Shown: in pieces, positions 61,601-64,000 of the stretch
How positions within the stretch are numbered: position 1 is the first letter of the stretch
Layout of the letters: every line of letters begins with the position of its first letter
Source of the DNA: Odiellus spinosus
Lineage: Eukaryota > Arthropoda > Arachnida > Opiliones > Phalangiidae
DNA: 64,000 nucleotides
Direction: 5' to 3'
NCBI GenBank assembly: GCA_963920705.1
Contig: OY987227.1
Location: 5,195,143-5,259,142 of the forward strand
Notes under the pieces: generated by a model
The model's database searches: none
The model's input: only the letters and a program-made list of their open reading frames with translations
Told to the model about the DNA's origin: nothing
Made by a program: the position numbers and the translations under genes

Positions 61601-62425
61601 AGTATAATGGTCCAATATGTAGTTTAGATGCCGTGGCTTATACGTAGTTAGGATTAAGATCGCTGATTTATATTTCAGGTCTTCGACAAGGACCAGGATT
61701 ACACCAAGCTATCTGAGCGCATTTTAATGGACGAAAACAACTTGCTGACATTTGCGGACATCATATTTAGCGACATGTTTTTCAACAAAATCCTGAAGGA
61801 AGATTATTCTTTAATTATCAGCGATTTTGCTTACGGCGCCTTTCTTAACGAGCATTTTATCGATGGAGGCAATTATCGTTTAATTGATTATATGGGGAAA
61901 TTCTACTACTCAAATCCATTGCAAGAATCCCTGAAAGCTTGCCCAGTCTCCAAACATATCAGTCACGAAAAAAACGTCCAAAATCTTAATAAATTGTAAG
62001 TTACACAATGGCTAATCTAAATATTAATTTTAAATAAAATTAATATATTAATGTATAGTATATTTATATATTAGTATATTAATATTAATTATTATAACAT
62101 ACACACCGTAATTTCTGAATAAACCACTCACTTGCCTCTTTAAACACGCGTGACCACTGACCAACGCAAGCCCTCTTGCGTAATTGGTTCAAATGCATCT
62201 TTATTTAGGATCTTAAGAGGACTGGAAGGCGAGACCAATTTCGGAAACGATAGAGTATTCAAATTCCAGAATGAAATTCTAAAATGGAAGGAACCGGTAA
62301 AATCCGATTTCCAAATCGAAATGAAATCGATCTCGGCTTTATTATACATCTACTTTGTCGGCAACGTATTTGCTACCATTTTTCTTCTGATAGAATTGGA
62401 ATTACGCGAGAGATCCAACCTATAA
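52699..62425 (+). CDS. Ionotropic receptor-like gene 2 (at least seven exons)
   Basis: Exons: 52699-52775, 52854 to about 52980-53060 (donor uncertain), 55762-55944, 57451-57613, 58053-58273, 61679-61995, 62219-62425 (TAA at 62423). The first two encode amino-terminal domain sequence (VVNLCKESVDLVLKWYEYAF, then VELIFVTEEES). 55762-55944 holds the end of lobe S1 (TSIFIISGQPKAEMDST). 57451-57613 is TM1 (SIWIIVSLTMALLSVG). 58053-58273 is TM3 (IWMVHTAFISIHYSSTLKSD). 61679-61995 is lobe S2, including LIISDFAYGAFLNEHF. The last exon carries TM4 (ISALLYIYFVGNVFATIFLL) and a short tail. This is the ionotropic receptor layout; family members are ligand-gated cation channels used in taste or smell. From 55762 on, junction phases are 0, 1, 0, 2, as in IR gene 1, and the TM3 exon is 221 nt in both. 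Exons upstream of 52699, including the start, were not found, and another exon may lie between 53060 and 55762. No in-frame stop occurs in the assigned exons, so it may be functional. Introns carry about ten repeats. Confidence 0.85.
53104..53521. mobile_element. CAGAGGTATAT MITE, 418 bp, 7-bp TSD
   Basis: Ends CAGAGGTATATAAAAACCCC and GGGGTTTATTATATACCTCTG, arms about 40 bp with a CCCCTTCGGGGGG internal hairpin. Perfect GTTATAC duplication at 53097-53103 and 53522-53528. Its right duplication directly abuts the left duplication of the next MITE. The 56145 copy has the same length in inverted orientation. Confidence 0.95.
53536..53859. mobile_element. CAGAAGCC MITE, 324 bp, 7-bp TSD
   Basis: Flanked by perfect CAGTTAC at 53529-53535 and 53860-53866. 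Same orientation as 52322. It has a small central deletion compared with the 338-bp copies. Confidence 0.95.
53867..54717. other. IR2 intron, dispersed repeat
   Basis: AT-rich intron. It contains relatives of the 51040-51240 and 40880-41040 blocks (CTCCAAATGGAAATTGAGCA; GACAGTAAAAATACATATTT). Confidence 0.5.
54718..55033. mobile_element. CAGAAATAGATG MITE, 316 bp, 7-bp TSD
   Basis: Terminal repeats CAGAAATAGATGAACCGAAA and its complement extend about 30 bp (to CAACGAG). Perfect 7-bp duplication ATAGTAT at 54711-54717 and 55034-55040. The interior is GC-richer than its surroundings and unrelated to the other two CAGA families. Non-coding. Confidence 0.93.
55149..55711. mobile_element. CAGAAGCC MITE, long subfamily, 563 bp
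   Basis: Left end CAGAAGCCGATGAAACTCTC, right end ATCCGCTTCTT. The interior matches the 620-bp element at 6875 (GGATAGGCTATG, AGCTCGGGATC). The flanks TATAAAT (55142-55148) and TGTAAGT (55712-55718) agree at 5 of 7 positions with two A/G changes, as expected for a decayed duplication. Confidence 0.88.
56145..56562. mobile_element. CAGAGGTATAT MITE, 418 bp, 7-bp TSD
   Basis: Inverted copy of the element at 53104, equal in length and nearly identical. Perfect GTAACAT duplication at 56138-56144 and 56563-56569. It lies in an IR2 intron. Confidence 0.95.
56699..56885. mobile_element. Small palindromic MITE with TA ends
   Basis: TAAAGCTACGTTCACACTT and the complement of AGTGTGAACTCGACTTTA pair with a few mismatches. 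Further in, CCGTTTTCAAACCGTTTC pairs with AAACCGATTTGG-type sequence. TA at both ends fits a Tc1/mariner-derived MITE. Confidence 0.7.
57106..57330. repeat. Hairpin repeat, AAATAGGCTTAGCTGG family
   Basis: GGAAAATAGGCTTAGCTGGA pairs with the complement of TCCAGCTAAGTCTATTTTCC (57106-57256). An inner pair GGTCAGCGACCAAT / ATTGGTCGCTGATCC makes nearly the whole unit fold. Its right flank (TTTCTAGTTTAATTTTTG) is shared with copies at 33806-33936 and 51476-51540. Confidence 0.75.
57625..57938. mobile_element. CAGAAGCC MITE, 314 bp, 7-bp TSD
   Basis: Perfect ATATAAC duplication at 57618-57624 and 57939-57945. It sits 11 nt downstream of the IR2 TM1 exon; the left duplication begins only two bases after the minimal GTA of the donor (GTAAAT at 57614). 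Same orientation as 52322 and 53536. Confidence 0.95.
58801..59440 (-). pseudogene. Mariner-like transposase C-terminal half, left arm
   Basis: The minus frame contains RRDMWFMHDGASPHFSLLVR (second catalytic D in HDG), then GTVAWPARSPNLNPCDFFLW (third D in NPCDFF) and GHLKDLVYVSEVRDVKDLRQ. The stretch encoding the first catalytic D (VTDEANFSRD) lies near 59400-59430, but a C-run around 59345 shifts the frame. A further frame change after ALETLP gives an abnormal tail before the stop at 58801. Non-functional: the N-terminal DNA-binding region is absent. Confidence 0.88.
59490..60135 (+). pseudogene. Mariner-like transposase C-terminal half, right arm
   Basis: Plus-strand mirror of the left copy. 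It reads VTDEANFSRDDILNMHNRHQ (first D), changes frame in a C-run near 59588, continues with VWCGIVGDHLIGPFFLQPRL and MHDGAPPHFSLLV, hits a TAG at 59826-59828, then resumes with AFLNETFPLRWIGRGG, ARSPDLNPCDFFLWGHLKD and a tail ending NNFCEYF. The three catalytic acidic positions survive, but the stop, the frameshift and the missing N-terminus make it dead. The stop is not shared with the left arm, so it arose after duplication. Confidence 0.9.
60558..61640. repeat. 22-31-bp minisatellite in IR2 intron
   Basis: Three successive regimes: TCCAATATGTAGTTAAGATG units of about 31-36 bp (60590-60820), GAAGTAGTTATGAAGTCCTA units of 22 bp (60830-61070), and AAGAAGTAGCTAAGAAGTCC units of 23 bp (61100-61500), ending with a return to the first type. 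All share GTAGTTAAG, so one ancestral motif diversified in place. Confidence 0.95.
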
Positions 62426-62929
62426 CTCGCTAAATCTATACATGAAAAATAGTTGTCCTGACTGACTGATCTATCAATGCACAGCGTGTGGTTAGAACCG
62501 CTGTGGTTAGAACTTGAAATTTTAAATATGTTCCTTTTATGACGTTGGCATTCACAACGGAAGTATTTTTTTGGAAATTTCACCCCTAATGGTTAAAATA
62601 GGGGATGAAAGTTGCTATGAAAATACGTCATCGTACGTTATTCTTAATAAGTAAAACAATGAAAATTTATATTTGGGCTTTCGATTAAAAACTACGTAAC
62701 ACGTGTTTTAGTATTTTACGAAATTTACACCTAAGGGGGCAAATAAAGCCCTGATGAAAGTGTATTTGAAATTCTGTCATGGTCAGACAAATATACTCCA
62801 ACTTCGAGCCTTCAGAAGCACATTTCTCCGAAAGTGACGAGATTTTTGAGCTAAAGCTAAATATATCCATTTTAAATATGTGTGGAGTTTCAACCAAATC
62901 GGAGTTTGTGCCGTGGGGACGTTGGTGGG
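62426..62929. other. IR2 3' flank, no further gene
   Basis: 3' flank of IR gene 2. No AATAAA is evident right after the stop, and nothing else is recognised. Confidence 0.45.
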
Positions 62930-63950
62930 TCATTCCATGTCAAATCATCAAACCCATGCTGGTCGATAATTACAAATTTTCATGAAACTTTTTTCTAGGG
63001 TCCATTACCATAAGTAATGAAGACTCCGGAAGTTTAGCGACTTTAAATTGAAAATTTTAAAGTTATGATTTTTTAAAGTTTTTGGCCCATTTTCCAATTT
63101 TTGCTTACTTGGCTCATATTTAGTTAAATATCTTGGCCGGTATTAATTTTAAACATCTGAAATTGGTTAACCTTAGCTAAAAACTTGTCCCGAGTCTGAA
63201 TTTGAAATCCGTTTAGCTCTATACACTTAAATTTTTGAGTTAAGCGCTAATTAGGGGGGTGGCAATTAACAATTTATGCCGAAAAAGGTCCACCTCCAAT
63301 TTTAGCGAAATTTTTGGGGAATCACCTACGTATACATATAGAATAAACCCCAAAATTTGGTTTCACAGAAACCACTATTTCTGTTGAAAAAATATATATA
63401 TATATTTTTGGGAGTGAATTTTGGTATTTCAATGTTAATTTCCTATACAGAGTGGTTTTTATCAAAAAACACAATATTCTATGTAAGGATAATATTAACA
63501 TTGAGCGTGCGTTTTATGCTATTTCATTTTATTCGAATTCGCGCCAAAATTTTGGGGTAGGTGATTCCCTAAAAATTTCACTAAAATTGGAGGTGGACCT
63601 TTTTCGGCATTAATTGTCACCCCCCTAATTAGCGCTTAACTCAAAAACTTGAGTGTATAGAGCTCAACGGATTTCAAATTCCGACTCGGGACACGTTTTT
63701 GGCTAGGGTTAACCAATTTCAGATGCTTAAAAATAATACCAGCCATGATATATAACTAAATATGAGCCAAGTAAGCAAAGATTGTAAAATGGGCCAAAAA
63801 CTTTAAAAAATCATAACTTTTAAAATTTTCAATTTAAAGTCGCTAAACTTCCAGAGTCTTCATTACTTATGGTAATGGACCCTAGAAAAAAGTTTCATGA
63901 AAATCCGTAATTTTCGACCAGCATGGGTTTGATGATTTGAGATGGAATGA
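62930..63950. mobile_element. Foldback element with ~400-bp arms
   Basis: The left arm 62930-63329 (TCATTCCATGTCAAATCATC, then CCATTACCATAAGTAATGAA, CCACCTCCAATTTTAGCGAA) is the inverted partner of 63557-63950 with scattered changes. A central about 227-bp unique region contains an AT run. Arms this long with no coding capacity fit a foldback-type non-autonomous element. Its outer limits and target duplication are not clear, and it may continue past the window edge. Confidence 0.85.
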
Positions 63951-64000
63951 TCCTGGTAGTTTTCACGTGGAATGACTCCGAGGAATTATTTTAAATATAC

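Overview
The window is AT-rich, intron-containing eukaryotic DNA packed with transposon relics and tandem arrays. Three multi-exon genes can be reconstructed. One is an EB1/MAPRE microtubule plus-end protein. The other two are divergent ionotropic-receptor-like (IR) genes of the variant ionotropic glutamate receptor family. IRs of this type are protostome chemosensory receptors, so the host is most likely an arthropod. A short TTAGG-type tract at 50.7 kb is compatible with that. I cannot name the species.

Layout, left to right. 0-1 kb is a 31-bp satellite. 1-5.6 kb has no clear gene apart from a decayed, unidentified coding fragment near 3.8-4.2 kb. 5.6-7.5 kb is a stepwise tandem amplification ending in an intact 620-bp DNA transposon. 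8-12 kb on the minus strand holds a decayed non-LTR retrotransposon (ORF1 plus reverse transcriptase, no endonuclease seen) abutting a decayed THAP + DDE transposase. 12.6-17 kb contains three copies of one non-autonomous element, a TTAA-flanked foldback element and four 192-bp tandem repeats. 17.8-18.1 kb is a LINE RT fragment. 20.7-24.1 kb holds three adjoining arrays: a 25-bp satellite, a 21-bp GC-rich minisatellite open in several frames, and a nearly G-free tract. 27-33 kb has a 20-bp TTAG-like array, a 303-bp inverted repeat whose arms look identical, a 100-bp satellite and a palindromic MITE.

35.9-39.5 kb (minus) is the 3' part of IR gene 1, with at least four transposons in its introns. 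44.5-46.3 kb (plus) is a complete six-exon EB1 gene of 324 residues, followed by three near-identical 559-bp tandem units. 52.7-62.4 kb (plus) is IR gene 2, with at least seven exons; its introns hold about eight MITEs, a 2.2-kb palindromic mariner derivative and a 1.1-kb minisatellite. The two IR genes point away from each other with EB1 between them. Their four shared splice junctions have the same intron phases, and their TM3 exons have the same length (221 nt), so they are probably old paralogues.

The most unusual signal is a set of three sequence-unrelated MITE families. All begin CAGA and all are flanked by 7-bp target duplications, and most copies sit in IR introns, two of them within about 16 nt of a splice donor. 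The palindromic mariner and the 303-bp inverted repeat are the next most interesting structures.
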